From NCBI GenBank assembly GCA_021904315.1, contig CM038912.1, positions 7,217,061 through 7,281,060 of the forward strand: a stretch of 64,000 nucleotides of DNA, in the 5' to 3' direction. Both the position numbers and the translations under genes were made by a program. The stretch comes from Sphagnum magellanicum. Lineage: Eukaryota; Streptophyta; Sphagnopsida; Sphagnales; Sphagnaceae. The notes beneath the pieces are model-generated. The model saw nothing but the letters and a program-made list of their open reading frames with translations, was not told the origin of the DNA and searched no databases. Shown piece by piece: positions 39,505 to 51,879 of this stretch. The first letter of the stretch is position 1. Each line of letters starts with the position of its first letter.

Positions 39505-40059
39505 AGTAGCCAATCCACTCGGTGGGGAATAATGCACTTCTCGAATAAACAAACTCTTCAAAGAAAAAGAGAAAAAAAAGAAGACATGATTCCACTTTCG
39601 TGTTGGGAGATTTTGGTGACAGAGTATCTCAATCAGTTGTCCAGGGGCATGGACGGATCCAATGAAATACGAGAGAAAATGTGGTACGTAAATAATGTTT
39701 TAGAAAACCGATATATGAAAAAAATTCATTATGGTACTTAAAAGTATACAATAATAATACTTCAGAAGCAATGAAAGGACTAAAGGATGTTATGTATTTT
39801 CCTTTATTTATTTGTTTATACTCAATTCCATTGATGAGAGGAAAGAAGAAGGAATTTGACGAGCGATTTGATTTGTTTTCATCAAAAGGGGAATTTGTTT
39901 TGTAACGAACTCGCTCGCTCGTCAACACTTGTTTTGACCCACTCAAGAATTGCAGGCTCGAACATCATTCACTTACATGTACAAGTTGTCACTCATCATA
40001 TTCTGCAGTTTTAATTCCACTTTTCAGTATAATAACTAATTGGCATTAAACACACCTCA
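39505..40059. other. Spacer with short unassigned ORFs
   Basis: Open frames at 39532-39741 (+) and 39629-39946 (-) have no motif, no splice context and no recognisable similarity. No gene is called. Confidence 0.4.
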
Positions 40060-40073
40060 GTAATAATCAGTGG

Positions 40074-40111
<38 letters not shown>

Positions 40112-40450
40112 TTTATTTTTATTTTAAAAATAAATAATTAATTTTTTGGGTCTATTTTGTGTTGTAGCCAAAGTGGTGATGATCCACACTTTAGCCAAAT
40201 TTGGCTACTAGAAGCTAAATATGAAAATAAATTTTTTTACACCGTCTTTCTATATTTTTGGCTACCTACTTGAACCATGTATAGAAATCTGGCGATTTTT
40301 CTAAAACTTTGATCTAATTCTGGCTATTGAGGAAAAAAAAACTTGAAATGCAAATGCTTATAGCACTTTTAATCTTTTTAAATATATCTTTTTTGGCTAT
40401 ATGCATGTAGCCAGGAAAAAAAAAAAGAGGCTGGTATGTATGTATGTATA
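40060..40450 (+). repeat. Dispersed repeat family B, copy 2
   Basis: The segment includes (AT)n at about 40078-40106, then 'gttgtagccaaagtggtgat', several 'tttggctac' words, 'ggctattgaggaaaaaa' and 'gctatatgcatgtagcc'. The order of words is shared with 41030-41330, and the start with 4470-4530. No coding capacity; non-autonomous element or old retroelement fragment. Confidence 0.55.
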
Positions 40451-40645
40451 TATATACCTTGTAGAAACTGCCCTTAGTTCACAAGTTGTAATGGCTTGCT
40501 GCCAAAGCATTACTTTTTACTAAAAGCTTACATGGGCTGAGCAAGAATAATGAATTAATGGATGTAAAACCAAATGATAGATCTTGGAAAATTGTGGCAT
40601 GTTCAGGTCCATGGCTTCTTCTCTCACTTGAGCTTCTCGTTTGTT

Positions 40646-40970
40646 GGCATTGCCTGCCAAGGCAAGGATATTGTGTTTAGATTCATTATAGAGTCTATAT
40701 AGTAGCTTAAGGGATTTTGGCTCCCCTAGGTAATAATAATAGGTCTATTTTTATATGAGGATTTTTTAAAGAAGCTGATATTTGGCTTCTATTGAAACTT
40801 GAGATTAATTATAATATCTTGAAGGATTTTGGTTTCTTTTAGAGGATTTTTTGAAGATTATATTTTTGCATGGTGAAATATTTGAGTTTCCATAATTCTT
40901 CTTTTGCCTTAAGATGCCTTTAAATGTAAATGGCAAGGCCACATTGTGACACACCCCTTGTTTTCAAGAC
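40646..40970 (+). repeat. Dispersed repeat family A, copy 2
   Basis: This segment aligns by eye along its whole length with 905-1235 and, inverted, with 55500-55826, with small indels (the AAT run is shorter). Ends read ggcattgcc at 40646 and ggcaaggcc ending at 40938. As in copy 1, similarity continues to the right into 'gtgacacacccc'. Confidence 0.75.
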
Positions 40971-41029
40971 AATGAAATAATTTAAAAGCCCTGTTTATAC
41001 CACCATTAAATCCTTGTATTGGTGTTTTT

Positions 41030-41330
41030 TTTCTTCAATTTTTGCTCAATTTTGTGATGTAACCAAAGTGGTGATCATCGATAGAAAGATTCAGCCAAAT
41101 TTGAAATTTTTGGCTATAAATGACATTTGAGAGTAAAGAATATTGAACACTCAGGGTTCTCTACTTTTGGCTACTGGCTGGAACCAAATATACAAATCTT
41201 GTGATTTTTATTTACATTTTAAAAAAAAAATTTGGCAATAGAAAAATTGAAAATCATATGTTTAGCTTTTTGTTTCTCTTTTCAGTGAATTTTCATGAGT
41301 ATATAAAAAAAAGGTTACCTTGTCTATTGA
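41030..41330 (+). repeat. Dispersed repeat family B, copy 3
   Basis: It contains 'ttttgtgatgtaaccaaagt' followed by 'ggtgatcatcga', 'ttcagccaaatttgaaattt', 'tttggctactggctggaacc' and 'tttggcaatagaaaaattg', in the same order as 40140-40430. It lies less than 1 kb from copy 2, with family A copy 2 between them, so this is a nested or clustered repeat area. Confidence 0.55.
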
Positions 41331-41654
41331 CCCTAATTCAGGATAAAACCCTATGAATTAAAAGGAGATAAATCCAAAGATTTCTGCATAGTAGTAAAGA
41401 AAAGGGGGGGGGGGATTATGCTTCCTAGTAGGCCCTTAGGGCGAGGTCCAATAAGAGTTACTTACTCAACACAAGATCCATATGGTTAGTATCTGACCCA
41501 AATGAATGAAAAAGGGTTGTCAAAATTAGAACCAAACAACCTTTGAATGTTAGGAATTCTATCCATCCATCCATAACCGGAACCATAGGGTATTGGAAAA
41601 TGAGGTGGATCCCAAAACTAGAGATATGGCAGGATATATTGAAACCGTGTATAT

Positions 41655-41697
41655 ATGTGTGTGTGTGTGTGTGTGCTTGTGCTTGTGTGTGTGTGTA
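41655..41697. repeat. (TG)n microsatellite
   Basis: A TG dinucleotide run interrupted by 'cttgtgctt'. It is followed to about 41830 by sequence rich in 'ggtat' and 'accaatacc' words that form short inverted pairs. Confidence 0.8.
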
Positions 41698-41830
41698 TGG
41701 ATCATGATATTGGCCTGAACCGGGTATCAACACTGGTATCAAGGATCCTACCAGACACCAATACATGACCTGAGGTAATACTAGCGTTATACCAATACCA
41801 GGTATATACCTGACTTATACCAATTTCAAT

Positions 41831-44800
41831 ACCAGGTTCATACCCAGGAAATAATCAGATGAATTAATTAATTTCTGACAGTTTTTTTGATGGAATACCT
41901 ACCTTTGTGCATGATGTAAGAGAAAAGGCTGCATTTGCAATGAGAACACTTGGGGTATTGACAGTGGCCAAAAAGTGCACCAAACCCCCCTTTTTGTTAC
42001 TAAGGAAAGGCACCCCCTAGGGCACATTCCTTGGCCTAAAGTACCATATGTAGGTAGGAAATCATAGAACCGGCCACCAACTGCCATTTAAGACAACTTG
42101 AAGATAATTGGGTATGGTACTTTTACGCACGAATGTGAATTTGTTCTTGCAGCCATTCACTATGTAATCCTATTTTAACACAATGGGCACATAAAACCTG
42201 ATAGATTAAAAAATAAATAAAATTCTGTTTTACACAATTGAGTTATCGATAAAGCCACGCAATTAGGGGGCGAGAATGGCCAGTTTCGGCATAATAGGCC
42301 ATCAAACACATAACTGAGAATGAAAATTTTACAAAACGAAATAGCTGGGACCCAAACTAGTTTCTCGACCAATTTTGATGGCAAACTGAGTTTTCATCGT
42401 GTCTTTCCTTTTTCCTGAGCGCCTCCACTGCTTCTACATATATTTTCACTGCTCCTAGCTGTACAACTACTATAGTTACTCTCAAACTTTGTGCATTAAA
42501 TGCTGAATTTCAGCATTTCATACTGATTTTTTTTTTTTCTAATTCCTTACTTTGCAAATACCCCCGAAAGAGAGGATAGGGGGTGAAAGCAGGCCCAAAA
42601 CTTTACCAATAACTCTGATGGGCAATTAAAATAATTGTCTCCTGCCCATCTAAAACAGAGCAGATTAAAAACCCTTCTCAAAACGAAGGCCATAACAATA
42701 TTTGCCATGCCACATATTGAATTCTCTTAAGTTTTATTCCTCTACAAGTCATTCTTGCTGCACCCATTTCAAGTATTCATACTTTTGTGTTGTTTTTGTC
42801 TTCTATGACTGTTTCTTTTAATTTTAAAGGTTGGTTTATTGTTTTTAATCCGAACAACAAACCAAAAATTTGTGCTAGAAAAACTTAGTGGTGTTGTTTT
42901 TGTTTTAATGGAAACCAAGTTCAAAAGACGTGGTAATTGACACAGATTTTGTGTCAAAGCAACACATTTGAATGAACTAACATTGTGTAGGTATCCCCTT
43001 TTAAGGGAAAATGTAATTTTGGATATTATTATTATTTAGTTTCAGTAGAACCCTTAGGTAGGTTTTTTTTTTTAAAATTCATCCTACCAAAACTTTCATA
43101 AAATATTCTTGTTGCCTTCCTCCAAAAGGTGGTAGGCATTGGTTGGAGTCAAGGTTTAGGGTTACAAGTTGAATTGGCATAACTTCAAGGTCAACCAAAC
43201 AAATCTAATCAAATTTTTAAAACACAAATTGATTCAACTAAAATATATAGATGTTTATAGTATTATTATTTTTTGGTACTAGCATTATTTTTCCTTCTCT
43301 CATCCCCACAATCATTCACACACAAGGTCACATTTGCATTCAAACTTTAGATTTTTTAACTATGCAATTCTCACAACATTTCAAAATAGGCATTTTCCTC
43401 CCTTCTATCACAATCTCAAACTCAAACAAAGAGGGCGAGGGTTGTCCATGAAAGGAAAAACTAAATAAAACCAAATTGGTTGCAATAATTTAATTTGAAG
43501 TGAATTGAATTGCATTTTGTTCAACTACTTTAGGAACAAGGAGTTCAAGATTTGACATGGAGTTGCACTTGTTAAGCTTGTTAAATCACATGCACATCAT
43601 TAAGATTTCATTTGTGATCAAAGTAAGTTCCACAAAATCTACGTCAAAAAAATGGTTTCCTTGTTCATCATTTAATTAAACATTATGTTGTTGAATCAAT
43701 TTTCTTTCCTAGGAGACCAACATGCACATTTCTTTTAAACCCAACCACTATGAAATGTCAAAGAGTTTGAAATGCATAAAAAATAGCGCATTTGCTATCT
43801 CACATCATCTCAATGCATAAATCTTGATGAGCAATCCCACTTAAGTAATTAAGTATATTTATGTTGGTGGGATGTGTTTCCCACGTTTAGTCAAGAGTAA
43901 TTGAAAACTTGTTCATGTGGTTTCCAATTGAGTCCATCAAGATCACCATCTCAAAATTCACATTTAAAAAATAGAAAAAATATCAAGTTGTTACAACTAA
44001 AGCTTTGAAAAGTCTTTGTTCTCATGTGTAGACAAATTACACCTATGTCCGCCATCTTTTACTTCAACACGAAAGCCTTACTTGGGTGGATTGGGAGAAG
44101 TAAGATTAACATTGCAATAGCTTGTGGAATATAATAAATGTAATGCCCAAGTTCAAAGTTCAAAGTATAAACTACATAATATAATGGATGTAATGTGCTT
44201 GAAAGTTCAAAAGCAATAGGTACAAACTATGAAATATGATAGATATGATGTCCTTAAAGTTCAAAGTGATAGGTACAAACTATAAATTAGTAAAAGGAAT
44301 TGAAAGGGTGTATTCAATGTGTTTTTAAGCACATTTTCATGTATTTCAAAGCTCTTAGAAATATTATTTTAGGTTTTTAAAGGGAACATTTATACAAGCC
44401 ACACATTGAATTGGTTTTCTTTGAAACAACCAACATCAATTCCATGAAAAAGACAAGTTAAATTGTTACATAAATGTGAAACTATAAAAGGTTTCAAACT
44501 GTATTTGTTGTGATTAATTCATTACAATAAAATGACCGCAACTAAAAATGTGAAGCCAAAAATTTAAAAATTAAATATGAGTGGTGGCACAATGGTCACA
44601 TGAAATCACTTAACACTAAAACCTTTAAATTTTGATCTATTTTCTAACATGGGCAATTCTCACAATCTATCTATGAAGGAAAGTTGTCTTTTTGTTTGTT
44701 TTGTTTGTCACATTGAAATCTCTTAAATAAAAGTGCCTTTTACCACAATCTTGGTACAATTGGAAAGGCCAATTAGGGGTGCACCAAATTGGTTTCATAA

Positions 44801-47228
44801 TGTTTTGACTTACTATGGAGAAGTTATTGAATATTGAACAGTTTTTTTCACATAAACAATATTTTTCATTGAATCAAAAAATAAGAATGGAATTGGGCAC
44901 ACTTTTGATATTGTTTGAAAACCTCTAATAAATAGGATTTAGTGAAGATGATTTGGGAAAAAATGGAGTTTAGATGTGAAAATAATAAATTTTGAATAAT
45001 TGATGTCATTGGGAATTCAATTAAATTACAAATGCGGTTTTGGAAAGAAAAATAAGTTGAACAAGTAGTTCACGCTTGGGTCAATGACATATTAGGTTAC
45101 ATTAGTACTTAGTTGATAAAATCCTTCTCACCCTTGCAAAAAAGTTTTAAATCAAATCATCATCAACCTAAGATATTCCCACTCACACCAATTTCAACTA
45201 AAATTAAGAATTTGCTTCAGTTACATGTCATTTTTACAATGCACACATAAATAAAACTATCTATAAAACTTAATAAAGATTTTGATAATGGAATCAATGA
45301 AACTTTTACCAAAGTGAATGAACAACCACTAGCATGCATTGACAAATGGGTAGTGAGTGAACAAGGAATATTTTTTTCTTGGGATTTAATTTATGTTTGT
45401 AATCAATAGATAAACAATTTTTAAAATTCTAACTCTTCATTAGTGTTACACACAACCATTCCCCATCATTGATTTGCAAATAACAATAGTTGATCCAATT
45501 CATTGATGACCTTTATGTCCAAATCAACTTATAATCAATTCAATAATGCCCCTATTTGACTAATAATAATTTTCACATTTTTTTTACCCACCCAAATTGG
45601 TTTTGTTGTCTATTTAGGGCTTTCAAATTGGATAAAGCTATTGTTGATAGTAGAAAAACATGAACAAATGGGATCTATTAATAAGTTGTCTTCCCCAAAA
45701 AAATAAATTGTATTGCCTAGGGCACAATGGTTCATTTCCCTTTTCAATCCCAAAATATTTGAGGATGCCATCCCATTCAATGTTCAAAATCCCACCTCGT
45801 TATATCCCCCACATGAATAAATCATTTGCAATTATAAATTTTTTATGTATAATTGTTTGTGGGTTGTAAATTGCTTAGGAACATGCTTTTTATTATAGAT
45901 TTTTGTTTAGTTTTTGGAACATTGTGTATTTTCTTAGTTTGTAACTTTATCTTCGACATTTTTCCCATCTCAATTAACCATGTTTGATGATGAATATTTC
46001 ATTTTGAACACACAAAGGAATGATGGGGGCAAGTCTTCAATGGGTTGTGGCTATTGGGAAGCAGCTTCCCCCCTAAAGCTTGACATGTTGTGATGATAAC
46101 ACAAAGTGTGAAGGAAGGAAAAATATTTTCTTCTTGGATACTGCTTTGGTATATGCCAGAGGAGTGGGCAAACTTTTTTGCAAATATTGATGACATTTTC
46201 AAGTTCAATTCAATGTTGCCAAAAAACAAGTGTTAACTCAAGTATAGATGCCCACATTTTGAGATGTTCTGCATAATGTTTTTGGGTGAAATTGATGGTT
46301 TTTAGGCACATTGTGCAAAGGGGTGAAAGTTATTGTTAATTGTAAGCCTTGGGAAAATGTTGCAAAGGAGATTTCATATATTATGAATAACATTGGGAAT
46401 GATAAGTAGTTGGGTACTTGTAATGGTTAAGTTTCATGAAAACACAAAAGGAATGACATCAAATCAAAAACTTACAGTTCAAACCATGCCCTCACCATTA
46501 ACAAGCATGCAAGGTGCAATAGGCACTCATGATTGAGTAATGCATGTGATGACCAAAGTTTTAACTTTAATAACCATTGTCATGTCCAATATATGAAGAG
46601 GGATGAATGTCTAGAAGTTTGTGTTGCATAATCATCTACATTTATATTCCATCATGTAGATGATGGCAAAGTCAAGCTATTACTTTAGTTGCAAATGCCT
46701 TGCAACGAGGGAGAAAGGCCACACAACAAACTTCCAATGTTGAAAGCAATAATGATTCAAAGCGAAATTTTGGTCTTGGACATATACACCAAATTAAATA
46801 CATCCTTAATTAATCAATATTGTGCAAAATATACCAAAAGCCCTCCATGGTTCATGTTAATTAGTATGGCAAGATGAAAATTCAACTCATGACCTTGCTT
46901 GTCATGGTAGATGTGGGATTCACATGCAAGGAACTATAGTAGTATCCCATGATGTATAATGCATTCTTGAACATTTGGTTACAAATGTTCAAAAAACTAC
47001 CCGTTGTATAAATAGATAAGGTTGTGTTAGATTTTTAATATAGCCAATGGTTGGTGAATGATTTATGAATTCGTCTTTTTCTTGTTTTATAATTTGGGTT
47101 GTTTATTCCAATTAGTTTCCCATGGGAACCCTACAAAGTTTGCCCATGGGACAAAGATAAATAAATTGTTTCCCTAAAGGAAAAATCCAAGAAGAATTAA
47201 GACAATGTCATGGGTTTTAAAGGTTGCA
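41831..47228. other. AT-rich intergenic region, no gene seen
   Basis: No supported gene. Between 44128 and 44287 there is a decayed three-copy tandem repeat of about 60 bp carrying 'aaagttcaaagt', 'ataggtacaaactat' and 'atgatg'. Short open frames (for example 45660-45869) lack any recognisable motif. Confidence 0.5.
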
Positions 47229-47882
47229 TCCTCAGTGCAAACCAAGGTGAAGGTTTTTAGCTCTTTTATTGTTCCACACTTCGTCTACAGTAGTGAGACA
47301 TGGCTTTTGATGCAAGCACAAGGGGACAAGTTGGAGATCGTGTATAACAGCTGCCTTAGGTAGATTTTGGGGGTTAGCATCATTGACTGCCATAGCCTTG
47401 AGCATCTAAAGGGCAGGTGCCAGGTACCCTCTTTGAAATGGCTTTTGGCCCAAAGAAGGCTATCATGGCTAGGGCACATGGCTAGGATGCCTGAGGAGAG
47501 GTACCCATGTCAAGCATTGTTTTCACATCTACGTGGTGCCAAGCACTCCAGGGTCTGCCCTACCTAGTCCTTTGTTTCCATAGTGTGCAAGGACTTTCAG
47601 GTAGTTGGAATACCATCTACACAAGGGGGTTGGTATGAGTGCGTTCAGGACTGGCCTTAGTGGCGGGGTAGCATTAGGGAAATGCCCACATGGAAGGGCG
47701 CCTTGGTGCCCATTCGATAACAACCTCTTAGATCTTGTCGATTACAAACTGAGGCATAAGCCGCTTTTGTAGTTTTTGTCCGTTTGGTTCGGTGATCATG
47801 TGGCACCATTTGGCTGACACTCTTTACAAGCATTACTTGCATGGAAAGGGCTAGGTTGGTAAAGGGCAATGATGATGATGAT
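47229..47882 (+). pseudogene. Non-LTR retrotransposon (LINE) 3' fragment, broken
   Basis: One continuous frame (47253 onward) reads through the C-terminal part of a LINE endonuclease/reverse-transcriptase ORF, interrupted by in-frame stops near 47358, 47563 and 47659. Recognisable pieces are KVKVFSSFIVPHFVYSSETW (just after the RT domain), CLR-stop-ILGVSIIDCHSLEHL and RRLSWLGHMARMPEERY, the last being the characteristic WLGH.xRM block of RTE/Jockey-type elements. The fragment ends at 'aatgatgatgatgatgatcc' (about 47868), the trinucleotide tail expected at the 3' end of such elements. This orients it 5' to 3' on the + strand. The catalytic RT core and endonuclease are missing: a dead 5'-truncated insertion. 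Confidence 0.8.
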
Positions 47883-47993
47883 GATCCCAAGGAAGTAAAC
47901 CAAAGTAGGCAAATTGGGTGCTTTGGGGAGATGACTAGGTTTGTCATGGGGTTTTGTCAAGGAACTTTAATGGGTTTTCCTTGGCATGCCTTT

Positions 47994-48443
47994 GGGAATT
48001 GGTACATGTTGTTTTAACGATGGATTGATTAGTTTCTTGTCTTGCCTTTTCTAAGGAATTGTTGCACCTCGCATTATCCAAGGATTGGTTGGGTTTTTTC
48101 CTTGATCTTTTTCAAAGAAATGTTGCATTTTGCATTATTTAAAGTTGGGTTTTTTTTACCTTCCTCAAGGAATTACTACATCACACATTATCTACAAATT
48201 AGTTAGGTTTCCTCCCTTACCTTCCATGGGGAACTACTACACCTTGCATTATCTAAAGATTAGTTAAACTTTCCTTGACCTTCATCAAGGAATTGGGGCA
48301 TTTCGCATTGTCCATGGATTAGTTGGGTTTTCCCCCCAACCTTACTTAAAAACTTGTACACTTCACATTATCTAGAACTTGGTTGGATTTCCTTGTTGGC
48401 CTTCCACATGGAACTGTTACACTTCACATTATCCCCTTCCTTG
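47994..48443. repeat. Degenerate minisatellite, about 60 bp unit, eight copies
   Basis: Each unit reads roughly 'gaattgttgcacttcgcatt' + 'atccaaggattagttgggtt' + 'tcctcccttaccttcctcaag'. Units start near 47994, 48056, 48117, 48171, 48231, 48291, 48351 and 48411; the last is partial. Copies differ by many substitutions and small indels, so the array is old. It begins about 110 bp after the LINE tail. Confidence 0.8.
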
Positions 48444-51400
48444 AAAAACTAGATAGTTCCTTAGGGAGGCAATAAATTCTTCAAGGAATTATGATATGGT
48501 TTTCTCTCGAGGAGGTTTTATGCATCAAAAAAATTGTATCAAAATTTTGAATACATGTGTTTCCTTTGTTACATTTGAAAAAAACAATAAATGGAGATTG
48601 GTGAGGAGATCTCAATTATTTATCAAGCTTGGAACACCTAATGTACTTTATCGGGCTCCAAAAGGAAATGGATAAATGTTTTGATTGGTTAAAGCTACAA
48701 TGGGTGGGTAGTTAGTTGAATGGGGTTTTCATGTTTATCCCTAGTGGCATTTTTCTTTTGGTTTCCAAAATTCAAGGGACAACATTCCACAACATGCAAA
48801 AGGAAAATAATAAGTAGAACCAACTTTTTGCAATGAAACAAAATAATGGCAATCTTGAGGAATGATTAAAACCTCAACACCATAGGATGTGTATAAATGC
48901 CTCGTGGAACACTTCCTATAATGCTTTGACTTCAAATTTGCCCCATAATGGCTTGCATTCTAAAATAACTAAGGTCAAAGTTATTGACATACCCTTGGGA
49001 TTGATTTAAGTTGGATTGCATTGACATTGAATGTTTTAGTCAAATGACTTTGGATGTAATTTAATTGTTGCAAACCAAACTTTTTTACAATTTTAAAGGT
49101 TGGAAAGTTTTTGTTGAACTCTTGTGGGATTTGTAATGTTTTGTCGAAAACATCAAATTAAAAATGTATGTGAAAAGGAGGGATTTGGAATTAATGACAA
49201 CTTTTGATGATTTGGTACAATTACAAGCCTTTTGGGAGTGGGTTATTGAACAAAAAGAAATGTGGTGTGTTATATGGTTAGGGTAGCCCTTCCAAGACTG
49301 AACCTTGGCAAAATCATTGAAGGATGTAATGGTGACATGAGAATCTTGATATGCACTGTGGGGTAATTTTATATATACTAAAGTGGACCAAAAACAACAT
49401 GATAAGAATCCATTTTTGCACAATTTTTAATGTTTTCAATGCCTTCACAATGAATATGTCCCAAAAATTAAAATTTTGTAAGAACTATCTATTGCCCTTT
49501 ATCTTTAATATATTATAAATTACTTTGAAAGAAGAAAGTTCGCAATTTTTTTATTTTTTCACATTGAATAGGACTTTATGGATTCATGCATTTTTTATTT
49601 TCAAAAAATACCTTAAAAAAGTACTCCCACTTGCAATGATATATTCAATTGGAATTTTAGTTTTCATTTTAATCATATAACCTATGGTAAAGTACACTAA
49701 ACATTTGATATAATATTTTGACTTAACTTTAGATTGTTATATTGCACTCAAGCACTTCAATATTGTGTGGTTTTACCAACTTCCTTGGGAAGCCATTATT
49801 CCCAAGAACAATTATGTGAAAACACATTTGAAGTCAAGGACACATGGAGGCCAAGGAGAAGCAATGTTTCTTCATTAGGGAGTGTGTCATTCTTGTGGAT
49901 GGGAAAGCTTATTGGGTTTCAAGGAGTTTCCTCAAGTTTCAAAGAATGGAAGCTTCCTTGGTGGGGACATGAACTTTCTTGGGAGTTGTTTTTTTCCCAT
50001 GGTAAAAGCAAGATGGGATTCCCTTGGCATACATTGATGGTGGGGAAGGTATAAGGATATGGAAGTTGCCAAGAAATGGGAGGTGTGGACAAATGAAAAA
50101 AGGGCTAGGGAGGAAGGAGGTTAAGGGCCAAGTTTTGTTGGGGATGTTAAGGGAGGCAACAAGTTTGGTTTACAAGGGATATCTAGTTGGCCAAGTTTGG
50201 TTAACTAGGGGGGTTGGTTAACCAAGAACTTGGCCTTTTGGTTCAAGTCTTCAAAATTTAGCAAACTAAATAGTTAAAGGATGTGACAAATTGTGCCACA
50301 TTTAATTTGTTGATATTAAATGCATTACTCTTGTTTAGTGCTTATTGGGGTTCATCCAAAAGGGATTTATAATCATTTTTTGTGTTTAATTATAACTAAT
50401 GTTTTATATTTTGGTGAAATTTAACATCTTTTCGATCCAAAATGGGCCATTCCACCACCTAGGTTTATTTCAAATTGTTAGATTGGGTTGAAATTACTAG
50501 AAATTGATGACTTGTATGTGACACTAATCAATTTGTTTATGAAAGTTTAATCCATCGTAGCCACCTTTGCAAAACATGTTGGCCACTGTTTGCTAGAATT
50601 TGATCATGATGTTAATAAATTACCATGAATTTGCATTGGAAATTGCATTCATTGCATTTGTGCTTTGTAGCATTTAAAATCTTTTGCTTGCCATTATTAC
50701 CTATTGTGAATCTATGTCACTTTCAATTTCTTTTTCAAATTTGTTGTCATTGTCGCCTTTATCTTCATTAAAATGGTATAATCTTTCAAAGAGGTTGCTT
50801 GAATGACAAGCATTCAACTTTAGAATTGCCAATGGACAAGCATTAATGAAGAGAAGCTCTAGTGAATAGTTGCCATCACCTTTAAGCTTGTTACTTTGAA
50901 GTTTTTTGCAAATTCCATTGTTGCCTTCAAGCTAGTTGCAAATCATGATTCCTCTCGGTGCCTTCAAACTTATTACATATCCCAGTGGTGTTGTTGTTTT
51001 TAAGCTTGATGCAAATCATGTTGCTGCAAAGCTCGGTGCTACCATTGTTGCAAATATCAATGTTGTTTTTAATATTACTATAATTGATTTATTGTTCACT
51101 AACCTTGAGGTATGATAATCCCATCCCTCTTGAAATCATCATTGTGTATAAAATTTGTGAACATGCCTTTGAAGCAATATGAAATGCTTTTTTGCATTTC
51201 GGTGCTTTGTTACAATATTTTGGTGTTGCATAAGTTGTACTTATGATGTTTATTGCAAGTACTTTGGCGATGCATTCTATTGTGTGTGTTTTGAGTTATT
51301 TTCAACCACATACAAGTTTCATTTCCTTTTTTGTCTAGTGTTTATTATAAGTACTATGGTGTGCATTTTGTCATGTACTTTTGAGTTGATTTCAATTGCA

Positions 51401-51879
51401 TACAAGTTTCATTGCTTATAAGTGATATAACATATTTTTTGCACAAGGTTCTTTGATGTATTTTTTTATCAGTGTCAGTTGCAGGTTTAAATGCATTGCT
51501 ACATTGGGAAATTTGGTTTGTGTGCATTTTGGACAATGTTGCCATTAAAGCCCATCCCGAATTTCAAGTACTATTTTTTATTTTATTTTATTGTAATCCT
51601 TCAAATGTCGATGTTTGTTCCTCTAGTCATGTTTTAGGTGATGGTTTGTTTACATTTGCACCTCCAACATAATTCATGATCATGCATTTGGGTGAACAAT
51701 TATTGTAAATGTTCGACATTGTGCACAAAGGTAAGCGTCCATTTCATTGTTTATAAGGATTTCTAGGAGCTTTGTCTTTTGGCACTATTGTAATTAATTC
51801 AATTACAATTGTTGATCTCATTCACATTTTTCCTACCAAATCAATTCAAAAGAAAGAATCGGATTTTAATTAGGTGTTC
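48444..51879. other. AT-rich intergenic region, no gene seen
   Basis: No supported gene. The 106-codon open frame at 49734-50054 has no motif and reads into G-rich low-complexity DNA. The interval 50780-51080 repeats words such as 'ttgcaaat' and 'aagcttg' without a clear period. Confidence 0.45.

Noticed and set aside
47994-48443. CRISPR-like spaced repeats
   Set aside because: The units are contiguous and decayed with no unique spacers, and the sequence is a plant nuclear genome. It is a minisatellite.
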